A stretch of 64,000 nucleotides of DNA from Pyrrhoderma lamaoense (taxonomy: Eukaryota > Basidiomycota > Agaricomycetes > Hymenochaetales > Hymenochaetaceae). The notes under the pieces were generated by a model. The model was given only the letters and a program-made list of their open reading frames with translations, ran no database searches and was not told the origin of the DNA. This document shows, piece by piece, positions 26,110 through 36,260 of this stretch (position 1 is its first letter; each line of letters opens with the position of its first letter). A program made the position numbers and the translations under genes. The stretch spans positions 558,001 through 622,000 of the forward strand of contig NBAZ01000002.1 in the NCBI GenBank assembly GCA_002794735.1. Reading direction: 5' to 3'.

Positions 26110-27747
26110 TTAACACAGAACACAGCAGCCCTTGGTGGCTTCATCATCCAGATCCCCACTGCTCTTGCGCCGCGATCGCCCACCATGGCCTTCCACACCC
26201 TCACGCATGAGCATGCTGGCTCGTGTTGCGGCTTCGAAAACATCATCCACGCCATCACCACGTAGCGCACTGCATTCTTTGTATGCGCGGGCTCCAATTT
26301 CACGCGCTACTTCTTGAGCAGTGCTTGTTTGCACATAATTGTGAGAAAGCGGAGAGCCCGGAGGAGGACGTAAGTCAGCCTTGCAACCAACAAGAAGTAC
26401 TGGGATCTGTGATCCACAAATTGAGCGAACTTCTTCAATCCACTGTCAAGTACAATTTTGGTTAATTATATACTTGGGTTAGCAAACAGCTCAGAATTGT
26501 TACCTTTACTGCAACATTGTCTAGGGAGTCGGGAGTATCAATCGAAAAAGCAATCAAAATAACATGAGACTTTGAATACGACAGAGGTCGTAAGCGCTAT
26601 TTTAAAGTAAATCAGATGCTATACTCAACATTAGTTCTCTAAAGGAGCTTACTTCATATTCTTCCTGGCCACTATGATCAATGTAAGTGTGAGTTATAAT
26701 CAAAAACCAGTTTCAATAATTTCCGTGAAATTAAGAGCCACAACAAATTGACACAAAGAGAATGCAGGAGGAAAGAAGAAACACATACGCAGTATCCCAT
26801 AAGGCCAGCTGAACGGGTTTCCCATCTAGTCGGATCTCCGCCACATAATTTTCAAATATAGCTGTGATAAATGAGAGAATCATCGTTAGTTCGATCCGAG
26901 TCCGAGGGGTAGATTCACAAAAGTCTAAAGGAGTGAGAAATTATGAAAATAGCAAAATTCTACAACTATGACGTGAAAGAAATTAATGTGAAAGAACAAA
27001 AAAGGTAACGTGAAAAGGTATCTCGGTTAATAGAAAGACTGGCCAAAAATCAATACAACAGTAAAGGAGGCTTGGCTTAACATACTTGGTTGCTAATAAT
27101 ACCAGAACCCGGAGCGATATAGTGTAGAGATAACGGACAAATTCGTAATGAATAGAATTCCAGTTTCAGAAATCGGACATGATGCCAAAACACGCACAAT
27201 CAGCGAGACAGCTTGACCACAGAGAGAGATTTATACGTACATATTCCTTGGGAAATTCCCCTAAGGCAAAACAGCAGAGTAGGGACGTTTTACCGCATGC
27301 ACCTGGTTGGAAAAATCAAGCAAACAAGCGAACAGAGCATACGTCATTGCGTCATTTTTTCAGGCACGAAGTATGAGAGGAAGGGATGAGACCCAGGAGA
27401 GACGACAGCACGGTAGATAGAACGGTTTCAATCGTTTAAAAGGTAGGTAAAAATAGAGTAGGCGCGTTAGGTTGATGTGAGGGTGGGGCAGTGTAAAAGA
27501 CGAGACAGGAACATGTGGTCAGGACAAGGATAGACAGATCTAGTTAAAGCACACACCGTCGCCGACGATGACAAGCTTCCTCCTGATCTAAGGTAACCGA
27601 GATAGAGTAGTCAGCATTAACGTTTAACGGTACTATGGGTGGATACTTGAGGAGCAAGACCCGTGCATGTCGGGCTAGCCCCTGACAATGCACTGCCTGA
27701 TTCTTTTGTTGAGCTAGAATGCAACTCACCGCGTTATGGGAAGACAT
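26110..27747 (-). CDS. Rho2-like small GTPase
   Basis: Eight exons (27730-27747, 27557-27587, 27241-27302, 27086-27092, 26789-26861, 26653-26671, 26504-26596, 26110-26442) join in phase to 211 residues. Motifs: P-loop [12 protein letters not shown] split by an intron, effector loop EYQPTIFENYV, switch [22 protein letters not shown], guanine-specificity [10 protein letters not shown] (the TKxD position reads CKAD, as in some Rho proteins), and [16 protein letters not shown]. The WIEEV helix and [15 protein letters not shown] favour Rho2 over Rho1. The C-terminus ends in C-C-V-L-C, so CVLC is the prenylation box with an adjacent Cys that could be palmitoylated. Family role: a membrane switch for cell-wall synthesis and polarity. 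Exons of 7, 18, 19 and 31 nt are unusual; the catalytic Gln sits in the 19-nt exon. Confidence 0.95.
27086..27092 (-). other. 7-nt microexon of the Rho2-like gene
   Basis: CAACCAA lies between an upstream TATTAG acceptor and a downstream GTATGTT donor on the minus strand. It joins GAATAT to CTATATTTGAA, giving E-Y-Q-P-T-I-F-E across the effector loop in the correct phase. Without it the conserved switch I is out of frame. Confidence 0.85.
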
Positions 27748-28161
27748 AGTGATTCAAGTCAAATGCAGAGCCTTAACCCGCGACTTAAGAAAGAATAAAG
27801 TGCAGATCGGTGAAGGACGTTTAGACGAAATATGTTAGCTTAGAACTGCGGATTTGTTCACAAGTCACGTTCACGAATTGGGGGATCCTTCGAAGGCGAG
27901 AGTGTTGGAGCAATAGAATGTATATAGTCTTGAGATGTTAGGTATCGGGTATCGTCAGACGGCAGGTATGCACAGCGCGCAGCTGGCAAGATGGTGACAG
28001 AGTAGAAGAGTATGGAAGTTAAAAGGGAGGATGTAGCCTCTGCATAGGCCGGAGGCAGTGCGCATGCGTCCTCCGATTTTCGTAATAAAAAAATCCACTT
28101 TTGAACGAAGCCACCTCTTTTGGTCACTTTCCAAAATTAATTTTCACTGTTTTATCTTATT

Positions 28162-28699
28162 TTATCTACTATCCTCACTTGGTTTAGACGTATGCCTTGC
28201 TCTTGTTTTATAACCAACCGCTAGACCACACGATTTGCTTTGTGTAAACTTGTCTGTTTTACCCACTACTACTAGCGACATAATTATAATCACTTCTGTG
28301 GTCCAGTCACACTCATAAGTCAACACCATTCGCCACGCAGCTGGGTCTTGAATCATATCGTTCTAGAAAGACCCTGTATATTATCGTTAGTGTCTCTCCG
28401 CTCGTCCGCGCTGTGCATGTACTCGCACACCCCCACATTTGAGATCCACCAGTCCGGGTTATGCCCATGATAGACCAGAGAAAATTTCCAGTTTACCTTC
28501 AAATCCGTCCCATTAATCCGTGGTCAAGAAACTCATCTCCATATATGTATCTCAAGATGTTTCGAACTTCTTTAGACTCAGGGTGTAAATCAAAATAGCC
28601 GCCGGTGCTCTGAGAACGCCGGGATAACCATCTGAATGGCGGTTTTAATTGCCCGTTAAGATGAAAATGAACGTGAACGCAGTCAGCTCGTATGCTCAT
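28162..28699 (-). CDS. Unrecognised coding fragments
   Basis: Several linked minus-strand stretches look coding. The longest, 28499-28699, contains KPPFRWLSRRSQSTGGYFDL and VRNILRYIYGDEFLDHG. Downstream, around 28366-28460, is DWWISNVGVCEYMHSADERR, and then MIQDPAAWRMVLTYECDW at about 28300-28356. GT/AG pairs between them are plausible (GTAAAC after ATTTGAAG, and CTTTCTAG), but I could not fix one consistent model. Residue composition, with conserved-looking Trp, Asp and Arg, suggests a true protein. No family recognised. Confidence 0.35.
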
Positions 28700-29209
28700 A
28701 TTTATATTTAACGGTGGACATTGTACGCTACTATCTCAACACTTATCGATGCCTCAATAGATCCTCACTGTTACTATACCTGAAGAGTACTTAATATTCC
28801 TAGCGTTACACATACGTGTACATGTTAATGGACTCTGCATTCATGCGTTCTCTGCAGATATGCATCTTCTCGCGGCATCACTCCATATTCGAAACCTTTC
28901 TATCCTGCGAAAGATATATATGTGTATAAGCAATATTAAGATGCAAAATCGGAGCCGAACGGGAAAGTTCCACATAATTCCTCGAATCCAGTGCATCCCC
29001 CAGCCTTCAACTTCATATTATCGTCTAAGTTTGTCTCTTTCATTTTATTCCATACTTATCAACCACTAATTAGGCCCGATACTCCGGGCTTTACCTAAAT
29101 TTTCCGAAGTATAAGTCTTAGGCAATGTTCGTATAAAGAATGACAGTTCATCCTTGACAAAGACAAGTTAAGCCCAAAGAAAACATAATTTTCTCACGTT
29201 AAACATGTT

Positions 29210-29596
29210 TCAGGCACAATACCAAAAAACATTTAGGAACCGCGAACCCGTAAGCTTCAAGGCACCAACAAACACTCGTGAGTAAAAATCATTCTTATTC
29301 GCAATCGTAAATGTTCCGTACGCCTCATATGTCATGTATGATGATGATCCTGTGTCATTCGTATGTTTTGAGCCAGGGAGACCACAAGAGTCTGTGGATT
29401 TTGCAATATATTGGGTGACGACTTTGATACTTCGCTTCAGGTAACTCTCACCACTAAAAATATTGAAATCTAAATCTGCCAGATAAGCAAGAAGCATCCT
29501 TGGCGTAAGGCCCATGGAACTACTGAATTCGAACTCCATGCTCAGGCTTCTCTGCTTCACTGTGCGAATGAACGAATGAATTGTTACTTGTACCAT
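29210..29596 (-). CDS. Hypothetical 128-residue protein
   Basis: A single uninterrupted frame from a real ATG (29596) to a stop. It starts MVQVTIHSFIRTVKQ and is rich in aromatic and Ser residues, including YMTYEAYGTFTIANK. No signal peptide, membrane segment or known motif is seen. Its length without splicing is notable in an intron-dense genome and could mean a one-exon gene, an exon of the fragments downstream, or chance. Function unknown. Confidence 0.4.
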   Translation of the reverse strand: MVQVTIHSFIRTVKQRSLSMEFEFSSSMGLTPRMLLAYLADLDFNIFSGESYLKRSIKVVTQYIAKSTDSCGLPGSKHTNDTGSSSYMTYEAYGTFTIANKNDFYSRVFVGALKLTGSRFLNVFWYCA

Positions 29597-30044
29597 AGAA
29601 TTCCCTCACGTTCTTCACTTCTTTCTTCTCCGAAAGTTTCACCTGCCTCTCTTCCTTGTGAAGGTACAGCTCGTTGATCCCGTGCATTCAATGGAGGAAA
29701 AAGAAGATTGTCAGTAGAAGACAGGGAAAATCGATTGTTCACTACAGAATTCTACCTCACGCGTCTTTTACCGGTCATTATCAATAACGATGATATAACA
29801 GAAGTACAGGATTAGCGAAATCCGTTCTGGTGTGTTGCAAAGCTTTAGCGGGCTTTGGTGACCGTCACTGGACGATGAGAAGGTTGAGTAGAACACTTGT
29901 CTTGAATTATAGGTGAATAGAAGGAGCCGGCTGAGAAGTCAGAGTGCGATTGGCTTTGATAATGAAGGGAAGATTAACCATGAGTGTGTATAGAGTTTAC
30001 GCAAGGGCATGTGTATGATGGTTATATATAGAGTGACGAGATAA

Positions 30045-30128
30045 AGTTGTTGGAGCAGTAGAACGAAAAAATAGAAGAACCCTAAAAGTTGTTGGAGCAG
30101 TAGAACGAAAAAATAGAAGAACCCTAAG
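30045..30128. repeat. Two tandem copies of a 42-bp unit
   Basis: AGTTGTTGGAGCAGTAGAAC and the following 22 bases are repeated directly and perfectly at 30045 and 30087, until the second copy diverges at its last base. The unit length is a multiple of three, and the minus strand reads through both copies as a repeated LGFFYFFVLLLQQL, but I see no gene there. A recent duplication upstream of the dioxygenase gene. Confidence 0.85.
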
Positions 30129-30315
30129 AGGTACATATATCAATCTGTGTGTACCCGTGTCATCAGACTAGTAGACATTCGAATGAGATAGCAAATATAA
30201 TTGATGCTTAATCTGTTCTGTGAACCAGGCTAATTATATGGTATTCGAAATCTGTGTATGGGATAAAACAAGGGGGCTACTCCCTAGTACCCCCCATCTC
30301 CGGAGTTTATCTAGT

Positions 30316-31878
30316 ATGTCTACTCTGACTCAAACTCAAGGTTACCAACCTCGGACTGAGCCGGAGGAAAAGTACCTTTCTGATGCGAACAGATCGTTGG
30401 TCTTGAACTCGAATACATTCGAGCAGGTGAAGATTGGATCATTAACTTGCCGGCCCCTTCATCCGACTTTCGGAGCAGAGTGAGTTTGTCCATAGACCCA
30501 ACCAGTTTTTTTTCTCTCTTTCTCCTTTCTGATACGCACTACGGAAGCATTTGATGAGAAAAACAAGTCATTTTTCTAGCAAGTGCTCCTGCGCTTCTAG
30601 TAGATTTTTCTTGGATTTTTACTGAATCACCGTTACCGAGATATAGGGTCACAGGAGTAGACTTTAGTGCACCGGTTCCAGAAGAGTTGATCAGGGATAT
30701 TATTGCTGCTCAGGACAGGTATGCACGATAATCTAGAAATGCGTGGATGACATGTGTTGATCAATAATATATACTTAGATTCGGAGTTACTGTATACCGA
30801 GGAACAGGACTTACTGATGACTCGTTGATTGCTTTCAGTCGCCAGCTTGGTGAACTTGAAAAGACATATCAGTTCGCTAGCCAACAAGTCAAAAACCCGG
30901 AGATCTACCGACCAGGAAATACAGATGAGCATGGAAACATCACTCCAAGGGGTTCGAGGTACGAAGGTCGGGATATGTATAGTCCAATTGTTCACTGAGT
31001 CTACATTCAAGATATTGGTGGTTCAATAAAGGTAACAATGACTGACATGCATTAGGATACCCCATTTGATTACTCCACACAAGGGAATACACTCTGGCAT
31101 GCAGACTGCACCTACAACCAGCATCGGAGCAAATACAGCCTTCTATTAGCTTATATCGTCCCAAAAGAAGGTGGTAACACAGATTTTGCAGATGAAAGAC
31201 ACGCATTTCGGGATTTGCCCGCTGAAAAGAAGCAACAGCTAAGAGATTTGGTCGTCAAACACAAGTAAGCTTCCCTAAGGCCATAGTATATAATTTGATT
31301 GAATACTATATATTCTATATTCGGAGTTTATGGCACTCTCGAAAGTTGGCTGCCCCGGAGATTTATGATATACTTTCGGAACAAGAAGCAAATGAAAAAA
31401 GACAGGCATATCACAAGCTGGTGCAGACGGCACCCGATGGAGGAGAAGTATGTGAAGTAACAATTCAAGTCTTAATTATCTTCTAACCGGTGCAAGACAT
31501 TTTACTTGGCTTCACACGGGTGTGAAATCATTGGAATGCCGAAGGACGAAGGGCTTAGTTTGATCACTGAACTCATTGCTCATTCAACACAGGAGATGTA
31601 TACTATTTCACTTAAGTGGGAAAGACCTGGAGATTTGGTCAGTGAAAGATAATGATTATACGACAAGGTCTTGCTTACTTTATACGTAAAACCTATAGAT
31701 TTTCTGGGGTAGGTACTTACCTGATTCATTTACAAGTTGTTATTCATCGTAACAACTAGATAATCGTCAAGTAATGCATCGTGCGACATCATTCAATGAT
31801 CAAACAGATATTCGCGACCTACGTCGCACAACTGTTTATGATGATGGCCCGAACAGTCATGGTGTTGAGTTGCAGTAA
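30316..31878 (+). CDS. TauD/TfdA-family 2-oxoglutarate/Fe(II) dioxygenase
   Basis: Eight exons (30316-30479, 30647-30718, 30779-30958, 31056-31264, 31327-31447, 31497-31637, 31699-31708, 31760-31878) encode about 338 residues. The fold marks are ordered: FGVTVYRGTGLTDDSLIAFS, then TLWHADCTYN with the metal-binding His-x-Asp, PKEGGNTDFAD, LWHSRKLAAP, ASHGCEIIGMP, and IFWDNRQVMHRA with the distal metal His and, further on, RDLRRTT with the 2-oxoglutarate Arg. Relatives hydroxylate taurine, other sulfonates or aryloxyacetates; the substrate here cannot be predicted. Exon 7 is only 10 nt (ATTTTCTGGG) and supplies I-F-W. Exon 3 ends one base short for the phase of exon 4. A fifth G in the GGGG at 30949-30952 would repair this. 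No targeting signal is seen. Confidence 0.9.
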
Positions 31879-31879
31879 A

Positions 31880-32555
31880 GTGCAACAATAAATTGAATGA
31901 TGTACATGTACAGGTTCGTATTACTTTCAGTGAGAAATAAATACCGTTTTTGTCAAGAAAGTATCATAGTGTGAAGCAAGGTTCTGAACTTCAAGATCTT
32001 GAATTTATGTTGTCTTACCATTTTTTCTGGCCTGCTTGGATATACATGTATCTAATTTTCGAAGCGCCAATGGGATTCATGGCACTTTTTTTGCGGCCGT
32101 ATTTACTCAGACTTTCTGCAGTGATACCCACGCCAACAGGGACAAACTCCCACAACCTTACAGCGCGAGAGAAAAAGCTATATAACGTGTACGAGGACAA
32201 GCTAATTGGATGATGCTTATTGACTAGATGAAGGAAACATAACATAACTATGGGATATGCTATCCATGGGCGCCACGGTGAAAGCTAGATACTTGGACAA
32301 TCAGCCATCTGTCGTTTGATCTCAAATACCTACCTCCTTCGTATTCTGAACAGCGCTAGGAATACCCTTAGATATGGCAACCGTCGAATCACCACCTCAA
32401 CCGATTGAGAAAGCAAGTATGGAACCCCAGTCAACACCATCGCCTTCAACGACGTCGTTTTCCGAGGATGGAAATAGTGCTGCCCCTTTGCTCGGCCAAG
32501 AGCAAATATCAATCAGCCTCTTTGGACACATCGAGTATCAGCGTCATTCAATGCC
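31880..32555. other. Intergenic or 5' leader
   Basis: Begins with the end of the dioxygenase gene and a TGTACATGTACA palindrome at 31901-31912. An ATG at 32374 opens a Pro/Ser/Thr-rich stretch (MATVESPPQPIEKASMEPQ) that may be an upstream exon of the next gene, but I could not join it in phase with canonical splice sites. Confidence 0.4.
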
Positions 32556-33139
32556 ATGGCAGACCAGATTGCCGCTGCTAGTCAAGCGATAGCGCTCATA
32601 CCACCTCTCCCAGATACTGTCAATGCACAATTACAGCAACAGCTTGATGAGATTACCGAAACGCAAAAGCGCCTTGAAGACGAGCTTTCCATTCTCAAAA
32701 AGAAGCTAGAAGAAGTAACAGAAGGGCCAGAAAAGTTTCAGAAGCAACTGGATGAGCATATCGCTGAATTCAAGCTTGAGTGAGTTACTATAATTAAAAT
32801 CTACTAATTCAGAATCTAAGCTTTGTCTATGTCAATACAAAGACAGAAACGTCTACCTGCGCGTTTATTTAACTCAGCCGTTACAATTTCTAAACAACCT
32901 ATCAAACCACTCATCATGGCGAATGGCAAAATACCCCCACAGTATCCTGCAACTCGAGGGGAATTTGAGCACCTTACTAGTACGAATATGTTTTTAAATC
33001 CACTTAAACATTCACTGATATTGGCGTCTGACCAGAGGAAAGATATGAGTTTTTGTTGAAATCGTATGGACAAACTGTCTCTGGAGATGTCAACGCTAAG
33101 AGAGAAGCTCTGCGTTCTTTCATTGGGCTACCCCCATAA
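32556..33139 (+). CDS. Small coiled-coil protein, conserved-looking
   Basis: Three exons (32556-32779, 32843-32979, 33036-33139) join in phase to 154 residues starting MADQIAAASQAIALIPPLPD. Residues about 25-70 form a Leu/Glu/Lys-rich heptad helix (LQQQLDEITETQKRLEDEL), a probable coiled coil. The C-terminal part reads YPATRGEFEHLTKERYEFLL, then KSYGQTVSGDVNAKREALRS and FIGLPP at the end, which resembles short conserved basidiomycete proteins of unknown role. Introns use GTGAGT and GTACGA donors. The N-terminus may be longer (see the stretch upstream). No function assigned. Confidence 0.6.
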
Positions 33140-33521
33140 TAGCTTGCATGAATTATAAGAGAGACGTACTATACTTTTTATCTCTTAGTACTTGAAGTCC
33201 GCTCTGCTCAATTTATTATCTATATGACCACCTTTTCCTTGAGTGGAGTGAATGTAAGTAATCATATGGATGTAGTTGATGCTTTTAATACCTTCTATTC
33301 GGGTTAGTCGACTGCTTATGGAGGCTCATTCTTTCCGAATTCTTAGGATCTTCTGTGGGCTTCTCGGATCTTATCGAACAAAGTTTAGGTCTTGTTATTT
33401 CTATGCAAAGCATGGTATATTAAGAATCTCCTCGGCCAAGATACTATTTTGTGTCAGAAATCAAGAAGCGCCGTTTGAAACATGTATATAATCACCGTAT
33501 AGGAGTTTTCCTTTTATCGTT

Positions 33522-35840
33522 ATGCTCTCAATTGTGACATCTGTTTACAACTGTCTGTCCCGCAAGCATGCACCTGTGGTCATCTCATTATGCGGTATTA
33601 TAGTATTCTACAGTGCTTGGAAGAGAGGGAAGAGAAGAGACAAATATATCCTTCCCCAAGTCCTCCTCCTGAACTACTTTTTGGACACCTTCGTAAACTT
33701 CCTGCAGAATTTCAATGGAAAACATTTAGTGAATGGGGGAAGCTATTTGGTTATATCCTTGCTTTTGTGGATGGCTGCTTAGATATTGACATTCCTCATT
33801 GAATATAACTAGGGGATCTCATTTATATATCTCTTCTAGGAAAGCCAGTGATAATTCTAAACTCTGCGGAGGCCGCAAATGATCTTTTGAACAAAAAGGC
33901 TTCGCTATACTCTGACAGACCCAGATTTGTACTGCACGCTGAGATGTAAGTGAAAGGTGTCTGTTGATGTAAAAGTACCCAATCAACATTTACACAGGTT
34001 CAATCTCACTCGCTTTATGCCTTTCATGCGCTATGGGCAAGATTTTCGTGATCAGCGGCGATTGATACAACAGCAGTTCAACTCTCGTGCAGTCTCGGTC
34101 TTTCGAAGTATTCAAACAAAGCAAATCAACATATTTCTCAAGAATTTACTTACTTCCCCCAAAAAAGTCTTGATCATGTACACATGTAAGATATCTCTTG
34201 ATCCTGTATGAAGAAAGAGTTATTTTGTACTTGACAAAGCTCATGGATTTTCATCCTTCAGGTTGTCAACATCTACTCTTTTCCTAGCGACCTATGGCCA
34301 TGAAATGGATTCTGAAGAAGACAAATTCTATAAACTCGCATGTGAAGTGGCAACGAAGACAGAGATCGGAGTTCCTGGAGCAACGCCGGTAGATTTCTTT
34401 CCAATTCGTAGGTTTACGGCAACACACAACTGGTAAAACCGTGTTGACGCATTATTTCTAGTCCAATATTTCCCTTCCTGGCTCCCGGGAACTGGATTTC
34501 AAAAGGTTGCACTGGAAGTGAGAAGGTTAACCAGTGAACTTCTAAATCAGCCTTTCTTCGAAGTACAAAGACAAAGAGTAATAATTCATTCCATAAAAAA
34601 ATGTCCCTAGTCTAATAATCTGTGCTTTGTTTCTCAGAACTCGGGTATCTATACCCCCTCTTTGGTTAATCGCATGTTGGAGAACTACGAATCCAGAAAT
34701 ACCTCAGATCTGAATCACGAAGGAAACATGAGAAATGCTGCAGGAGTAATAATTGCAGGTATGTAAAAGTGTGCGCATTGGTTTGATCCAAGTGACGAAA
34801 AATGCTTCATGTTGGAAGCCGGTGTTGAGTCGGTGAGTTGAGGTTTATCTTCTTTATCCAGCTCCTCGATGTTTATATCTTATAAAGTCAGAGGACGTGA
34901 TCATGTCCTTTTTGCTGATGATGACCCGCCACCCCGAAGTTCTCGAAGAAGCCCAGAAAGAAATTGATACTATTATTGGAAATGATCGTCTCCCAAACTT
35001 GGATGACCGTACAAGTATTCCATTTGTTGAATGTATACTCAAGGAGTTATATCGGTGATTACAGAGCTCTTATTTGATATTTTTACCTTCTTCTAATTCT
35101 ACAATACCCAATCTAGCTTCAATCCTCCTCTACCCCTTGGTAAATGAATCCCTTCTTTGTTTCATCCGCATAGTTCTCAGTGTTACAAGCTATACCTCAT
35201 CAAAATTTGGAAGAAGATACGTACAGAAACTACAATATCCCGGTTGACAGTATGGTTATACCCAATATTTGGTGCAGCTCTCGTTCTATTTCTTGAGTTT
35301 TTATAAGCAGCTATGTATATACTGAATTTACTATGTAGGGAAATGATGCGTGACGAGCGATTCTTCCCGGATCCAGAAGTCTTTAGGCCCGGACGTTTCA
35401 AAGATAAGGTGTACCACAGTGCTTCTAGAGAAACCAAAGAGAGTTTCATAGGGATATCCAAGGTAGCCCCAGATAATCCTAGTTCACTTGTCTTTGGATT
35501 TGGGAGAAGGTGCTGTAGATAATCCCTTGTTTCATTGATCATGTCCTCACTTCGTCCCTTAAAGAATCTGCCCCGGGAGGTATTTTGCAGATTCGAACAC
35601 CTGGTTGATTATCGCCAACTTGATAGCAGTTTTCCACATTCGCCCAATTAGTCCAGAAAAGGTACCAGAATTGAAATTCTCATGCGGAATTACAAGGTAA
35701 GCTTTTATACCTGTAATGAATCAAAAATGAGATTACTAAGGTTTTATAATCTCAGTAAACCCAAACCCTTTGAATGTGAAATTACTCCTCGTAGTAAGAA
35801 ATGTATATCCCTCATAAGCAATAGTGCCTCAAGTAAGTGA
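33522..35840 (+). CDS. Cytochrome P450 monooxygenase
   Basis: Multi-exon P450. It begins with a membrane anchor (APVVISLCGIIVFYSAW), then a Pro-rich hinge IYPSPSPPPELLFGHLRKLP and the C-helix region RYGQDFRDQRRLIQQQFN. Later come the K-helix LKELYR (E-x-x-R), FFPDPEVFRPGRF (PERF region), and the haem loop FGFGRRICPGR, whose Cys lies just after an intron (GTGCTG donor, AAAG acceptor). The I-helix region reads AAGVIIA then EDVIMSFLLMMTRHPEV and lacks a clear A-G-x-D-T-T, unless a short exon was missed. The anchor and hinge are in different frames; a fourth G in GGG at 33627-33629 joins them. The last exon ends at a TGA at 35838. The family oxidises small hydrophobic substrates at the ER; substrate unknown. 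Same strand as the dioxygenase 1.6 kb upstream. Confidence 0.9.
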
Positions 35841-36260
35841 TCAACTTCTCAGACACAAATATATGTACGTAAAGTTGATGTATTGAATAACGCTTTACAA
35901 GGCGATAGATAGATGAGTATAAAGGGATTTATCCCGTCTATATGAGCGACTACTTGATAAAGGGAAACTACTGTGAATTTAATAGGGCAGTATAAACTCA
36001 ATATAATCGATGCTTCAGTACAACACTTCGTCTGGAAACAGTATTATCTCTACCATAAAGTCTATCAGAAGTCTGCATAGGCCCTCCAAGTAAAAAATAA
36101 GATAAATACACTTCGCTATTTACTATTACTCGAAGATTTTCATGGTGTTCAGTTATGGTGCTCTACGCGTGTATTTTAGTAAATAATCGATTGCACAATC
36201 TATCTGAAATAAAGCATTTGTTTCAGAATGTCTAGTGTAACGTATAAATGAATTATTAGT
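35841..36260. other. Intergenic, nothing recognised
   Basis: AT-rich gap between the tail of the P450 gene and the tail of the minus-strand Asn-rich gene. No structure seen. Confidence 0.5.

Noticed and set aside
30040..30130. CRISPR-like direct repeats
   Set aside because: The two copies are adjacent with no spacer, and the genome is eukaryotic; this is a simple tandem duplication.
29939..30136. Hydrophobic minus-strand ORF with repeated FFYFFVLLLQQL
   Set aside because: The repeat is the translation of the 42-bp tandem duplication; there is no further support for coding.
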